DNA from: Chrysogorgia sp. JL179-B06
Lineage: Eukaryota > Cnidaria > Anthozoa > Scleralcyonacea > Chrysogorgiidae
Direction: 5' to 3'
DNA: 64,000 nucleotides
Assembly (NCBI GenBank): GCA_035772405.1
Contig: JAYKKM010000072.1
Span: forward strand, 186,001 to 250,000
The notes beneath the pieces were generated by a model that had not been told where the DNA came from, made no database searches, and saw only the letters and a list, made by a program, of their open reading frames with translations. Shown piece after piece: positions 22,566-32,203 of this stretch (the first letter of the stretch is position 1; each line of letters starts with the position of its first letter). The translations under genes and the position numbers were made by a program.

Positions 22566-22596
<31 letters not shown>
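22554..22596. repeat. (TTTAG)n microsatellite
   Basis: About eight copies of TTTAG lie directly at the tail end of a family D repeat (minus strand). They are probably its expanded 3' tail. Confidence 0.9.
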
Positions 22597-22800
22597 AGAT
22601 TTATCACTCTTTTAAGTAACGGAATACCCAACAGGCTAGGAGCCCTGCAATCTTACCATTTGCTGGTATTATTGCAAAGGCAGCACCTTCTCCTGCAATT
22701 ATTTTTAAGACCCTGAGTGGCGGTCCGACCCAGCAAATGAACATGTGTCTCCCAGCTCATTGCGACGTGTGGTAACCACTAGATCACAACAGCTGGTTTT
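22597..22800 (-). repeat. tRNA-headed short repeat (family D), minus strand
   Basis: The copy shows TTTATCACTCTTTTAAGTAA, CTTACCATTTGCTGGTATTA, AGGCAGCACCTTCTCCTGCA and GTGGTAACCACTAGATCACA in the family order. It is the clearest minus-strand family D copy, from head (22800) to tail (22597), and its tail has the TTTAG array attached. Confidence 0.75.
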
Positions 22801-23514
22801 GGGGATCTGCCCAGAAATCAGGATTCTTTAAATTATTTGCAAAAACTCCAGAATAAAGTTGCAGGTTAGTGAAATATCAAGGATTGTTCTTCACACTGAA
22901 ATTGGATGACTTACGATTATAAACTTCCCTGTCCGGCTGAAAAACATCCAAAATTGAACCACCTCTTTGTTCTATTGATATCTCTAGAAATAACCATAAC
23001 TGTTGCGAAAGCTATACGTTTTCTGAAAGCCCAATAAACCGGCTTTTACCAGTGCTTTTAAATTTCCCGAAGACTAGACACATAATGTTAATATAAATTC
23101 GTATTAATTCTAATAAATTAGGTTTAAAAACTTTCAATTTTCTAGAAAAGCCCATCTTGCACGCCCGCGTAGCATCATGAAAATTCAAAATGCCACCAAT
23201 CGCAGAGTTGTTTATGAAATCAAATCAAATTTGGCGTGTGAGTGGATCTCATGTGCCTGCGCTTGTCGAGTTTCAATTTTTAATCTTGCGTTACCATGTG
23301 CCGTGTTTTTCGATTCACGACGGCTTCATCAGTCTTGTACGATCGATTTTGACTCGGCCAGACAGGAAAGATATACACAAAGAATATATGTTGGAACCTT
23401 AATTATTTTACAAAATGCTTCTATGCTGGACAACCAACTCACAACTGTTATTAGTATGTATGCACCATCCTTTTGAAATCTTGCAAAGTCATGATACTAG
23501 ATTCTCTGCATTAA
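22801..23514. other. Unassigned intergenic sequence
   Basis: An open plus-strand frame (23177-23476, 99 codons) starts with a true ATG but shows no domain, no promoter and no repeat similarity. I do not call it a gene. Confidence 0.3.
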
Positions 23515-23675
23515 AATGGAGAAAAGGGAGCAAGAGCTAGCAAGAGCTTTTAGATCTAGAGCCATTGAATTTTGGAATAATCTAGACAACGAGACTAAGA
23601 ATATTATATACTCTTCTAAGTTTCAGGTTAAATCCACTAAATTCGTCAATAGCTCCATTGGTGTATATAATTAAT
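23515..23675 (+). mobile_element. Possible LINE C-terminal remnant
   Basis: The frame reads SRAIEFWNNLDNETKNI then SKFQVKSTKFVNSS and a stop. The W-N-N-L pattern followed by a short basic helix resembles the end of non-LTR retrotransposon polymerases. It is short and weak. Confidence 0.3.
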
Positions 23676-24030
23676 TTTTATCTATTATTGACTCTTGTTT
23701 ATTTAATCTAATTTTTATTATTATATTTATTTTCTTGTGTATCTAGTTAATTATCTTCTAAGACCAAGTAAACTAGCGATAGCCTAACTATTGTATTATT
23801 GATCTTATTGTATACAAATACAAAACTACCACTTTTTGTTTTCGTTCTTCTTGTCAGCAAGCAACTGCGGTCTATCGGTTAGAAACGGTTCGAAGACATC
23901 GTGAAACCGCTGGCAGATTCAGGCTAATATACGAGTCTCAGGGACAGTCGTGTATCGACAATATCGTATCAGTTATACCCTCGATCCTTCAACCATTGAT
24001 TCATCCTTCAAGCTTCTTCATTATTGAGCT
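23676..24030. other. 3' flank of the first Hsp40-CTD gene
   Basis: No gene present. On the minus strand an AATAAA signal lies near 23725-23735, about 300 bases past the stop codon of the gene at 24031, and could end its transcript. Confidence 0.35.
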
Positions 24031-24639
24031 TCAATCAGATAATATAAACCTCACCGAATGTTTCTGTTCGTCAGTCAGACTCACTGGAAAGACAACCGAG
24101 AACTGCACGAAAAGATCACCACGGCTTCTATCTCCATGCCCCCTCACCATTCCTTTGCCGTGTACTCTATAACAGGCGCCATGGGCAACCACATCATGCG
24201 TATTTAAGCTCAACGATTCCCCGCACGGCAACGGAATCTCGATACAGCAACCGGTTAAGGCTTGTTTCAGAGAAATGTTCGCCTGGTAAGTCAAGTCGTC
24301 TCCGGAACGTGTGAAAAATGGATGTTCGCGTTGTCGAATGACAAAGATCATATCCTCGCCGGGATTCGTTGCTCCCAGTTTTTTCTCCACATGAGACTCG
24401 TGTAGAGGGACAATGACGCGCATGCCATCCCTTGCGCCTGCCGATACTTCCATTTTTACTATCTTCTCTTCCGTTCGCTCGAGTACGGAGCCGTCCTCGT
24501 TGAAGACCTTCGCGGCTATTTTCAACTTTTTTGTACATCCGATCGAGAGCTCTTCGAGGCTCAAGAAAATCTCGTGGACAAGTGGGTGATTGGTGTGCTC
24601 GAGTATGTTGGCGCAATATGTTCCCTTCTGTGATTGCAT
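24031..24639 (-). CDS. J-domain-less Hsp40 (DNAJB-type) C-terminal-domain protein, copy 1
   Basis: The 202-residue protein is the paired C-terminal domain of a class B DnaJ/Hsp40, which binds unfolded clients and, in full-length proteins, the Hsp70 tail. CTD-I covers about residues 18-103 (VHEIFLSLEEL, GCTKKLKIAAKVFN). The junction has MIFVIRQREHPFFTR at 97-111. CTD-II covers about 112-187 (SLKQALTGC, IPLPCGESL, RGDLFVQFSVVFP), and a short C-terminal helix (DEQKHSVRFIL) is where this fold dimerises. No J domain and no HPD loop exist here or in the upstream DNA. Family members with a J domain are usually about 330-350 residues. Start: MQSQ is shared with both paralogues and has A at -3. The frame stays open upstream to 24789 without another ATG. 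Against the paralogues, this copy has a few extra residues at 80-94 and is the most diverged. Heat-shock elements lie 330-380 bp upstream. Likely a cytosolic chaperone; the function is inferred. Confidence 0.85.
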   Translation of the reverse strand: MQSQKGTYCANILEHTNHPLVHEIFLSLEELSIGCTKKLKIAAKVFNEDGSVLERTEEKIVKMEVSAGARDGMRVIVPLHESHVEKKLGATNPGEDMIFVIRQREHPFFTRSGDDLTYQANISLKQALTGCCIEIPLPCGESLSLNTHDVVAHGACYRVHGKGMVRGHGDRSRGDLFVQFSVVFPVSLTDEQKHSVRFILSD

Positions 24640-24949
24640 GTTGCTGCACCGGCGTTCCTTTCGAGTATCTTCATCGGCCGACGACCACGTCCACACCGGG
24701 GCGGCGAAATTACTAGAAAGAACTAAGCGCGAGAAGGCTTCTCTCAGCGGAGAGTGATGATGGGTTTCAATAGCGACCGGCTCCAACACAACGTTTACTG
24801 CGCGCAGGCTAACACAACGTCTCAGTGCTCAATGTTTAACACAACTACGGCTGGGTTTTCTGTAAAGTCGTTTATTGTACAGATGTCTTCCTGCTGTATG
24901 TACAGTCTCGGTACAGTCTCGGTATTTCCTGGAGTAGATTCAAGTTGAC

Positions 24950-25019
24950 GATATACCCCCCGCGGACTTCAGAACTTTCTGCACAGTTCTCAGTTTCAAG
25001 AAGTCGCGGGGTTCTCGAA
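24950..25019 (-). promoter_or_regulatory. Heat-shock element cluster and TATA-like box, copy 1
   Basis: Three inverted GAA/TTC dimers with the 2-base spacing bound by heat-shock factor are present: GAACTTTC (24972-24979), TTCAAGAA (24995-25002) and TTCTCGAA (25012-25019). A TATATC box on the minus strand (24955-24950) lies 17 bases downstream, the usual order for a heat-shock promoter. The start site would then fall near 24920, leaving an untranslated leader of about 280 bases. Confidence 0.7.
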
Positions 25020-25415
25020 TCTGATTTCAAAAATCCGCGTGATGCAAACTCGGATTTTGCAACTCTCTTCTCCGCTTTTCTTTTTTAAAATCTTACACGT
25101 ATTTCCTGATCCATTGACATCATTGAGTCGGTAATCTTGCCTTTGAGTGCAGCTGTTTACGTTTTGATGGCAAAACAATCGAGTCGCAGAAGTGTCTGGA
25201 AGCTACCTGCTAAACTCTTAGTCAAACATATGCTGTTGTTTTCATTATCTGTTCTTATTTCGGTTTTTATATATTTTCATTCTCCACAATGGGATAAATT
25301 TTAGAAATTTTGTTTCATGTGTATATTTAGACACAGTACTCGTGGTATGAATAACTGGCATGCACTAACGTGTATCAAGTTGGTAAATTACTGCGGAATC
25401 CGCGTATACTATCGA
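25020..25415. other. Unassigned intergenic sequence
   Basis: Upstream flank of the heat-shock promoter. No gene recognised. Confidence 0.35.
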
Positions 25416-25533
25416 GACCCAACCGGGGCCAGTTGCGAAAAATGCAACTTCAAGGCCACGACCTAGCTGGATCTCAAGACTATAGCGCTCTCACCGAATA
25501 AGCCACAGAAGCAGTTGTCGTCAGGGCTAAATA
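25416..25533 (-). repeat. Family A repeat, diverged minus-strand copy
   Basis: CCCAACCGGGGCCAGTTGCG and AAAAATGCAACTTCAAGGCC match the family A body in reverse complement. The tRNA-like head is degenerate (CTATAGCGCTCTCACC). Confidence 0.6.
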
Positions 25534-25835
25534 ATATAATTTTACAGCGGGGTGTAAGCTCACTTCAACCGACTGACGCACGAGCTTGTAGCGACTACAT
25601 CCTATCGATCGAAGCTTGTCAAAATATTGCATCCGTTGGGTGCCTACTAAAATGACCCTGGTCAGCTGGTGAAATGGTCAATTAGTCCTACGTTAATAAC
25701 GCACTCTCAATACAAAATGAAACATGATGACATTTTAATGGATTTATGTCTTTGGTGTTCTCTCGTTGATTACATTTACACATAAACAAAACATTAATAA
25801 CATCAACATTAGGCCAAATAAAAAAAATTAATTGG
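25534..25835 (-). mobile_element. hAT-like MITE, truncated reverse copy
   Basis: From TTTTACAGCGGGGTGTAAGC through CACTTCAACCGACTGACGCA, TGACCCTGGTCAGCTGGTGA and AACAAAACATTAATAACATC, this is the reverse complement of the element at 4452-4948. The end near 25815 is replaced by TTAGGCCAAATAAAAAAAA, which resembles the start of the Harbinger-like element at 57201. One element may therefore have broken the other. Confidence 0.75.
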
Positions 25836-26559
25836 TTAGCGTCACACTCTTAGAAATTTTCAGAGGCGGAGGGCGTTTTTTCCGTGTTTTTTTTCAAAAT
25901 CACCGAAATTCTACGCGCACGATGTTGTGACGAGATTGGATGTTGCGAAGAACACCGCCATTTTGACATCCTCGTACCCAAACCCACGCGCTCCTATACT
26001 CAGTATAGCCCGAGGGTCTGGGACGAGAAAAATTCAAATAAACGCTCCGGTTTGTTGACGAAAGGAAACGAAACTGTAAAACGAAGAGTTTTTAATACAT
26101 CAATTTTAGCGCTTCTTTCGCTGCTTTCTTTGACATTTATATATTAAAAAAAAACAGTCAGAGGCGGCAAGAATCGCTCTTCTCTCCCTTTTCGAATTTG
26201 GTGATGTCACAGACTAAGGAGTTCGGGAGAGGACTAGCGGAAAATGTCAACAGTCCCACGGCTATTTTGTGGTGTTTTATTGAATAAATCGCTTTTATAC
26301 TTCTCCTGGGAATGCCTTTCATCTATTCTACTGTTCTTGATCGAATTTATGTGAGTTTAACCCAATCAATGTTTATTTAAAAGGCTATCAATACCGCTAG
26401 TTCAGTCGGCGGGTTTACGTTAAGCTCAGCCGAGAACAATGTTTGTTGCAACTACATGTTGACGTCGATCTGATAGTCGTTAAATATGATCAAACTAATG
26501 TTTAACAAGTATATAAGATCGATAAATAAGCTAAGAACCTCGATAAACTTAGAAGAAAT
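25836..26559. other. Unassigned intergenic sequence
   Basis: An open plus frame (25884-26147) carries no known domain. Nothing else is recognisable. Confidence 0.35.
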
Positions 26560-27062
26560 AGCAATATAATAATAATAATAATAGACGTATTAGGAGCATT
26601 ATACAACATATATTCTTAAATTTACTTATAAAACTTATTATAGTTTCATTATAAGATAAAGCCTACTACATATATTACCACTATGAACAAAAAACTATTA
26701 ATTTTAAAAAAGAAAAGTCTTAACTGCTGACTTAAAATTACCCAACATATCAAAGCTTCTAATTTCCTGTGGTAATGAATTCCACAGTTTTGGTGCCGAA
26801 ACCGAGAACGCTCTGTCTCCATGAGTCACCGTTTTGGATTTTGGCTCAAGTAGCAGATTACGGTCTGATGATCTCAAAGCACGAGTAGGTTTATATTTAG
26901 TTAGCAAATCAGTAATATCAACAGGCGCCTGGCCATGCAAAGCCTTGAAAGTAATTATTAGTATCTTAAATACAATCCTTGATCTCACCGGCAACCAGTG
27001 AAGATTACGAAGCACAGGGGAGATATGCTCCGATTTTTTAACCCCTGTTACAAGTCTTGCAG
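26560..27062 (-). mobile_element. LINE 3' end: reverse transcriptase C-terminus, 3' UTR and TTA-repeat tail
   Basis: The minus strand from about 27060 reads AARLVTGVKKSEHISPVLRN, LHWLPVRSRIVFKIL, TFKALHGQAPVDI and GDRAFSVSAPKLWNSLP, ending SFDMLGNFKSAVKTFLF and a stop at 26704. This is the classic end of CR1/L2-like LINE polymerases. An AT-rich 3' UTR and a TTATTATTA tail follow down to 26560. An in-frame stop lies just upstream of 27060, so the copy is 5'-truncated or interrupted. The same 3' UTR recurs at 60565-60755. Confidence 0.85.
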
Positions 27063-28020
27063 CTGTAATATGTTATTGTCCGACTCTCCACTTACGATTA
27101 AAGAACGCCAGATAATTCTTCAGAGAAACAACAACCCAGTAGAATAAATAAGAAACAATACCAGTGAGAATTTTTAAGGCTCCTAATGTAGAATAAATGT
27201 ACAAATATAACGATCGTCGGCTGGGGAGATTTCCACCAGGCCTCTTATGATTTTGAGAGAGAAGAGGCCTTGGAACCAGGCTATGATCACCGTAGAACGT
27301 GAGATATATACATACATAAATTTTGGGTTGATTTATTGATGATAACTTTCAAGTAAGGCTCGTGGCGACATGATACGAATTTGTTCCAAAAAGTGAGAAT
27401 ACTTTTGCTGCAATGCTGCATAGTTTTATCGACACATGAAGTGAGAATTGAGAAATCCTAGTCTGCAAAGGATGAAACGAGTTATTTACACGCAAGGGAG
27501 AAGTAAAAATCCGCCATTCTTAATGAGCCTGCAATCATTGCGATGGCGAACAAACAACAAATCTGGTAATAGTTTTTAATTTTAATTTTTACTGTATCTG
27601 ATGATTTTCAACAACGCGTAAATGATCAGATCGAGTATTCCACGTACATAACTGAAATCGTTCAAGTCGCGAATTGATCGAGTCCCTACAAATAATCAAT
27701 TACACTGAACTGCACATTTAAGTTTTAAACCGTACATTCAACATTACTTACTGAATTTAAAAAGCTTTCAGCTCAATACATACGTAACTACGTTCTGTGT
27801 CTTTTCAATGTGAGTTACTCAGTGTATGTGACGAGATAAGTGTTTTTGTACTTGACAATGACAGCGGCTTCTTTGCAGTAATTATAGGCATGCATAACTC
27901 AAATACCGTCCATTTGTTTTATTTCTTTTTCAAAAAAAAATATTTTTTAAGAGTATTTGTTTCGACTATACACATCTCTGAAACGTGAATTTACGGGACT
28001 AGCTTGTCTGGCTATCGCTT
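27063..28020. other. Unassigned intergenic sequence
   Basis: No gene recognised. A short hairpin (CCAGGCCTCTT with AAGAGGCCTTGG) lies at about 27237-27275. A run of about ten A lies near 27931. Confidence 0.35.
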
Positions 28021-28029
28021 TGGTAGATA

Positions 28030-28320
28030 GTGACCACCTAGTAACAGAGCTAGTCTGCTAGACAGGAAGAGGTGACCCTTCTGGAAGGGTTACCCTAGTC
28101 CATTGTCTTTCCGGATTGCGTTTACATGTGTCCTAGGGTGACCCGGCTATCTGCCAGACAGGAAGAGGTGACCCTTCTGGAACGGTTACCCTAGTAGAAG
28201 GGTTATCCTAGTAGAAGGGTTACCCTAGTAGAAGGGTTACCCTAGTAGAAGGGGTTACCCTAGTTCATTGTCTTTCCGGATTGCGTTTACATGTGTCCTA
28301 GGGTGACCCTGGGGGTAGGG
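28030..28320. repeat. Nested tandem repeats based on GGGTTACCCTAG
   Basis: An 18-base unit (TAGAAGGGTTACCCTAG plus one base) is repeated about five times at 28185-28265. It is flanked by two copies of a longer block (GACAGGAAGAGGTGACCCTT and GTCTTTCCGGATTGCGTTTA with ACATGTGTCCTAGGGTGACC). GGGTTACCC is self-complementary. It is not a telomeric repeat: the word is palindromic and imperfect. Confidence 0.85.
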
Positions 28321-28754
28321 TTACTCTATCTGCTTTCTATATTTTTGTTTATTTTACTCATGTAAACGCATCAGTTACGTCACCCTCCCAGACGGGTCAT
28401 ATTTCAGTGAAAAAGCAAGCGCCTCAGGCGCACGAAGTCTTTAGACGATACCACGAAAATACCACCAATCGGGCAACAAGCGATGGGAGAAGTACACCGC
28501 TAGAAAACCTATATCAGCGCAATCAGTTGTAACCAACAGTTGTAACCAATAGGACGAAATTGTAGAGGTGAACGTTGAACCTGTGACTATACTGTAGCTT
28601 CAAAATCTCATAAAAGAAAATCATGTTCTACATCTAAGGTTGGCGCCAAGCGAAAAAGAAAAAAAATATGGTCGTGGTCACAACATCAATGAGTACAAAA
28701 TGTAGTGCGAGTTTCAAAGCCGACCTCCATAGCATATGTACTACACTGAGAAAA
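28321..28754. other. Unassigned intergenic sequence
   Basis: No gene or repeat recognised. Confidence 0.35.
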
Positions 28755-29176
28755 AAATATAAAAAAACTCCAATCTGTACAAAATGCTGCTGCCCGTCTT
28801 ATCACTTTTTCCTGCAAACGTGATCACATCACTCCTATCCTTATGGATCTTCATTGGTTACCAGTTGCAGAACGTATCAAGTTTAAAATTCTCATTCTTT
28901 AAACATTCAAATCTCTAAATGGCCAAGCTCCTGTCTACATCTCCGACCTGATTACACGCTATACATTCCACGAAAAACTCTCCGCTCTTCATCCGAAATT
29001 CTTCTCAACCGTGTCGATTTTAATCTACTCTCTTATGGCCATCGATCCTTCTCCGTTGTCGCTCTGGAACACTTTACCTAGAAGCACCAGATCTTCCCCA
29101 AGTCTTTATATTTAATTAGTTTTTGAGTTTTTGTAAAGCGCCTAGAGCAGACCTGGATAGGCGCTATATAAATAAA

Positions 29177-29208
<32 letters not shown>

Positions 29209-29215
29209 GTCGATG
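28755..29215 (+). mobile_element. LINE 3' end with GCGCTATATAAATAA and ATT-repeat tail
   Basis: Reading with frameshifts gives QNAAARLI-like text, then DHITPILMDLHWLPVAERIK, FKSLNGQAPVYISDLITRYT and SLWNTLPRST, the end of a CR1/L2-like reverse transcriptase. It is followed by AGCGCCTAGAGCAGACCTGG, GGCGCTATATAAATAAATAT and an (ATT)n tail ending near 29205. That 3' end is shared by many L2/CR1 elements. Stop codons and frameshifts show it is inactive. Confidence 0.8.
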
Positions 29216-29248
29216 CGATTTTCAATTTTCTTAGTGGCCACGCAAAGG

Positions 29249-29390
29249 GGGTCAGGTCGCAGTGCTCTAAAACGTCGATTGTCATTGGTTAAAATTACGA
29301 CTCATTTCCCCCATCTCACAGGAGATCCTAACCAATCACAGAAAGCTTCTAACCAATCACAGACCTTCTTCTAGAGCACTGCGACCTTAC
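29249..29390. mobile_element. Small MITE-like element with 17-bp inverted ends
   Basis: AGGTCGCAGTGCTCTA on the left is matched by TAGAGCACTGCGACCT on the right. Inside, AACCAATCACAGA occurs twice. No coding capacity. Confidence 0.6.
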
Positions 29391-29722
29391 TCTGTAAACA
29401 GGGGCTATCTTTTGACCCTCTTGGAGGGGTCACCCTAAAACTGAGATTTTGGCAACGTCAGACATTTTGGCAACGGCTCACGAACGAGATCTCTTAAGCA
29501 AAGAGTAATTATTTCATAATCCATATTAGCTATCGATTGACCAGACGGGAACATAATTTAAATTTGAATATCAAAGATTGATGATAATAACGAAATGTGA
29601 ATAACTGAGTTATCCGACCCAATCTGCTTTCATAAAAGTAACCTGCTGCGTTTTGATATTCATATTTAGATAATCTATATTAAATATATTATGTTATATA
29701 TCGAAATCTAACCAAAACCATA
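29391..29722. other. Unassigned intergenic sequence
   Basis: AT-rich with no recognised gene. Confidence 0.35.
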
Positions 29723-29726
29723 TTAA

Positions 29727-31035
29727 GGGGGCAGCCTACCTTCATTGCGAAAAATTCAAATCAGGGCTGTAAGTGTTTGTTAAATATTAAGGAATATAAT
29801 CCACTATAGCTATATTCCCATTTTCCCAATGGTTTTGGCTGTCGTTTGGCGCTTCTAACTTCCTGGATTTATAAAAAAAGTACCCATAACCGACGATATC
29901 ATTGAAAGAGTTGACTCGTTCAAGCTTCTGGGTGTCTGGTTTGAAAATAATCTTAAATAGAACGAGCACATCGAAAGGGTATCTTGTAAAGCATCCAAAA
30001 GATTATACCTTAGGGATGCAGGCAAGGTCATCTGTCAGTTGAAGTTGGCCTTGCCACATACCTAACCAAAATTAGACCCTTGCTCGAGTATTGCTCGCCG
30101 GTGTGGCGTGGTTGCTTGCATATATTGGCGGTGAGATGGTCACCGTGCCAATCATAATTAGTTCAATTACTGTGATTGGTCAGGAAATAACGAGAAATGA
30201 GAAGAATCAAAACAACAAAATTTATATTGTTTCGAGACTCCATTGTTTGAATTGATTTTTAAAATTTCAAAGACTCTATTGTTTCGAGGGGGAGGGGCTT
30301 CCCCTTTTATGCGAGCACTGCGTGTTTAAGGAAGAGTTAGAGCACGTACAAAGAAGGAGTCTTAGAATAATTGGCCTCCCTCGTGATTATCTGCCTACTT
30401 TAGAAGTCATGAGAAGAAATATATGGCCACTGCCAGGGAACTTAACACTATTATTAAGGGACTCAAATAACGTTCTACATCAACAAGTTACAAGGCATAA
30501 CAATCATATAAATATAATCTTAGACATATAAATAGTATATCCAAGTATCTACGATTACCAGGTACTGAACGACACAAAAACAGCTTTTTACCTAGGGCAA
30601 TGAGGGCAGCAGCCTTAAATAAGTGAATTAAATTACATTTTTATCATGTAAATTTGATGTATATTTTTAATTTCGACATTTGATTGTAAACCCATTGTAT
30701 TTTTTATTTTTTAAACCTCTATGCAATGAACCTCTGATTTTCTTTATTTATTATGGTCTGAAACATTGCCAGCCCCTACAACATTGTATTGTGACATTTA
30801 TTTTGGAGCTCGCAATTCATATTGATATTTAATGAATTTATAAATAAGCTTACCATAATTGTTTTAGGTTTATTGCAAAAAGCTATCTCTGCTGCTAAAA
30901 GCGTATTGTAACTTGAATTCCTTGATAAATTATTAAGCTTGGCATTTCTGCCACAAAATGGGTCCTTTCACGTTCGGACAGTTTGCCAAAATATTTTAGT
31001 TAAAAAATTTGTCGAGATGAAGGTAGGCTGTCCCG
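29727..31035. mobile_element. TTAA-flanked inverted-repeat element (1309 bp) carrying a dead LINE
   Basis: The ends are GGGGGCAGCCTACCTTCAT and the complement of CGGGACAGCCTACCTTCAT, each flanked by TTAA (29723-29726 and 31036-31039). TTAA duplication is typical of piggyBac- and Kolobok-type elements. No transposase is visible. The interior holds a decayed LINE (next entry). The right end lies 16 bp from the stop codon of the Hsp40-CTD gene at 31055. Confidence 0.7.
29870..30640 (+). mobile_element. Decayed LINE reverse transcriptase inside the TTAA element
   Basis: Readable pieces in order are IIERVDSFKLLGVWFENNLK, HIERVSCKASKRLY, LTKIRPLLEYCSPVW-like text, EELEHVQRRSLRIIGLPRDY and TERHKNSFLPRAMRAAALNK. 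These are the thumb and C-terminal blocks of a non-LTR polymerase. About 200 unrelated bases interrupt it near 30125-30325, and several stops and frameshifts are present. Confidence 0.75.
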
Positions 31036-31054
31036 TTAAATAAAGCCGAGCAGT

Positions 31055-31633
31055 TTAGCCAGATAGTATCGAACGGACGCCATTTTTCTGTTCTTCGTTC
31101 AACTCCAGAGGGAAAACCACTGAAAACTTCACCAAAAGATCACCACGACTTTCGTCAACCCTCGGCATTCCTTTCCCGGGGATTATTTTACAGATGCCAT
31201 GCAAGACCATGTCGTCGGTGCTCAAGTGAACCGATTCACCACACGGTAACGTCATTCGAATATTGCAACCAATCAAGGCTTCTCGCAGCGAAATGTTCAC
31301 TTTGTAAATCAGATTGTTCTTCTCGTCCCGGGTGAACGTCGGATGTGCGCGCTCCCGTATCACAAAGATCACGTCGCTGGGAATTGTCCACGGCATTTTG
31401 TTCCCGGCGGAGGGTATAATCACCTCGGTGCCATCCATCGCACCAGCCGGTACCGTCACTTTCACGATTTTCTCCTCGATTCGGATGACTTCGAGATCCT
31501 CGTTGAAGACCTTCGCGGCGATCTTCATCTTCTTTGTGCAGCCGCTCGAGAGCTGTTCCAAGCTCATATATATCTCGTGGATAATCGGGTCGTCTCTGTA
31601 ATGTGTACTTCTGTGGTACCTCCGCGACTGCAT
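31055..31633 (-). CDS. J-domain-less Hsp40 (DNAJB-type) C-terminal-domain protein, copy 2
   Basis: A 192-residue protein with the same fold as copy 1. CTD-I is at about 16-92 (IIHEIYMSLEQL, GCTKKMKIAAKVFN, IEEKIVKVTVPAG). The linker strand is DVIFVIRERAHPTFTR at 87-102. CTD-II is at 103-174 (NNLIYKVNISLREAL, LPCGESVHLS, IPGKGMPR, RGDLLVKFSVVFP), and the dimerisation helix (EEQKNGVRSIL) ends at the stop. The usual PGD before the linker is PSD here. No J domain or HPD loop is found. The start is the conserved MQS. Two more in-frame ATGs lie upstream (31654 and 31696), and the one at 31696 (MKTSYERTRT, G at -3) aligns with an in-frame ATG in copy 3, so a 213-residue product is possible. The frame stays open to 32122 without ATG support. 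A TTAA element ends 16 bp past the stop. Confidence 0.85.
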   Translation of the reverse strand: MQSRRYHRSTHYRDDPIIHEIYMSLEQLSSGCTKKMKIAAKVFNEDLEVIRIEEKIVKVTVPAGAMDGTEVIIPSAGNKMPWTIPSDVIFVIRERAHPTFTRDEKNNLIYKVNISLREALIGCNIRMTLPCGESVHLSTDDMVLHGICKIIPGKGMPRVDESRGDLLVKFSVVFPLELNEEQKNGVRSILSG

Positions 31634-32031
31634 ATAATAATGTTGTTGAAACATTGTACTGTGCTTCGTGCGCGTTCTCTCGTAGCTCGTCTTCATCGCA
31701 GCAGAAGACTTGAAGCAGTGTCTTGAAGCAGTGTCTCCAGAAATGCAGGAAATAAGACGACGATATAGAGAGGTGTAGTATGCGCGAATGGTTTTCGTAA
31801 AACAGTCAATCGCTTGCGTCGTTTTTCGAAACAAATCTTGGTGGAGAGGAGGAAAGCAAGACGTCGACGGCCAATCAACAACTGAGCTGCTTGCGTTGAA
31901 AATATCGTGATGAAACACACACTTTAATAATCTATAATAAATTATCCGGTTGCCGCGACAACAGCTTCGTTTACCAGAGTGAATTCGAAGGCTTCGCAAC
32001 ACCGATATATGACTGAGATTTCCCTTGACTT

Positions 32032-32203
32032 TTCGTGAAACGAAACTGAAATAACCCGAGAGACTCGAGAGTGAGGAGTCGTTCTTTTCAGCAACAGTAA
32101 TTAATCCTTTCACTGCACTCAACTTGCTTTTGTGCTGCGTGGCAAGCTGTCAATTATGTTTTTTTGTCTTAGCGCAGGATGATTGAATTAGAAGATTCTG
32201 GAA
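32032..32203 (-). promoter_or_regulatory. Heat-shock elements upstream of copy 2
   Basis: A perfect three-unit element GAAGATTCTGGAA lies at 32191-32203. A dimer TTCGTGAA lies at 32032-32039. About 25 bases downstream of the dimer (minus strand) is a TATATC box (about 32010-32005), the same order and spacing as copy 1. If that box is used, transcription starts near 31980 and the leader is about 300-350 bases. Confidence 0.7.

Noticed and set aside
23177..23476. 99-codon plus-strand open frame
   Set aside because: It starts with ATG, but has unusual Cys-rich text without family similarity, no promoter signal and a competing frame.
24640..24789. Upstream in-frame extension of copy 1
   Set aside because: It contains no ATG, and its similarity to copy 3 is at DNA level with a frame-breaking length change.
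28185..28265. Telomere-like repeat (GGGTTA)
   Set aside because: The word is GGGTTACCC within an 18-base unit, palindromic and only about five copies, unlike TTAGGG arrays.
31634..32122. N-terminal extension of Hsp40-CTD copy 2 to 355 residues
   Set aside because: The extension has no ATG at its start, no J domain and no match in the other copies beyond about 21 codons, and it overlaps the likely promoter.
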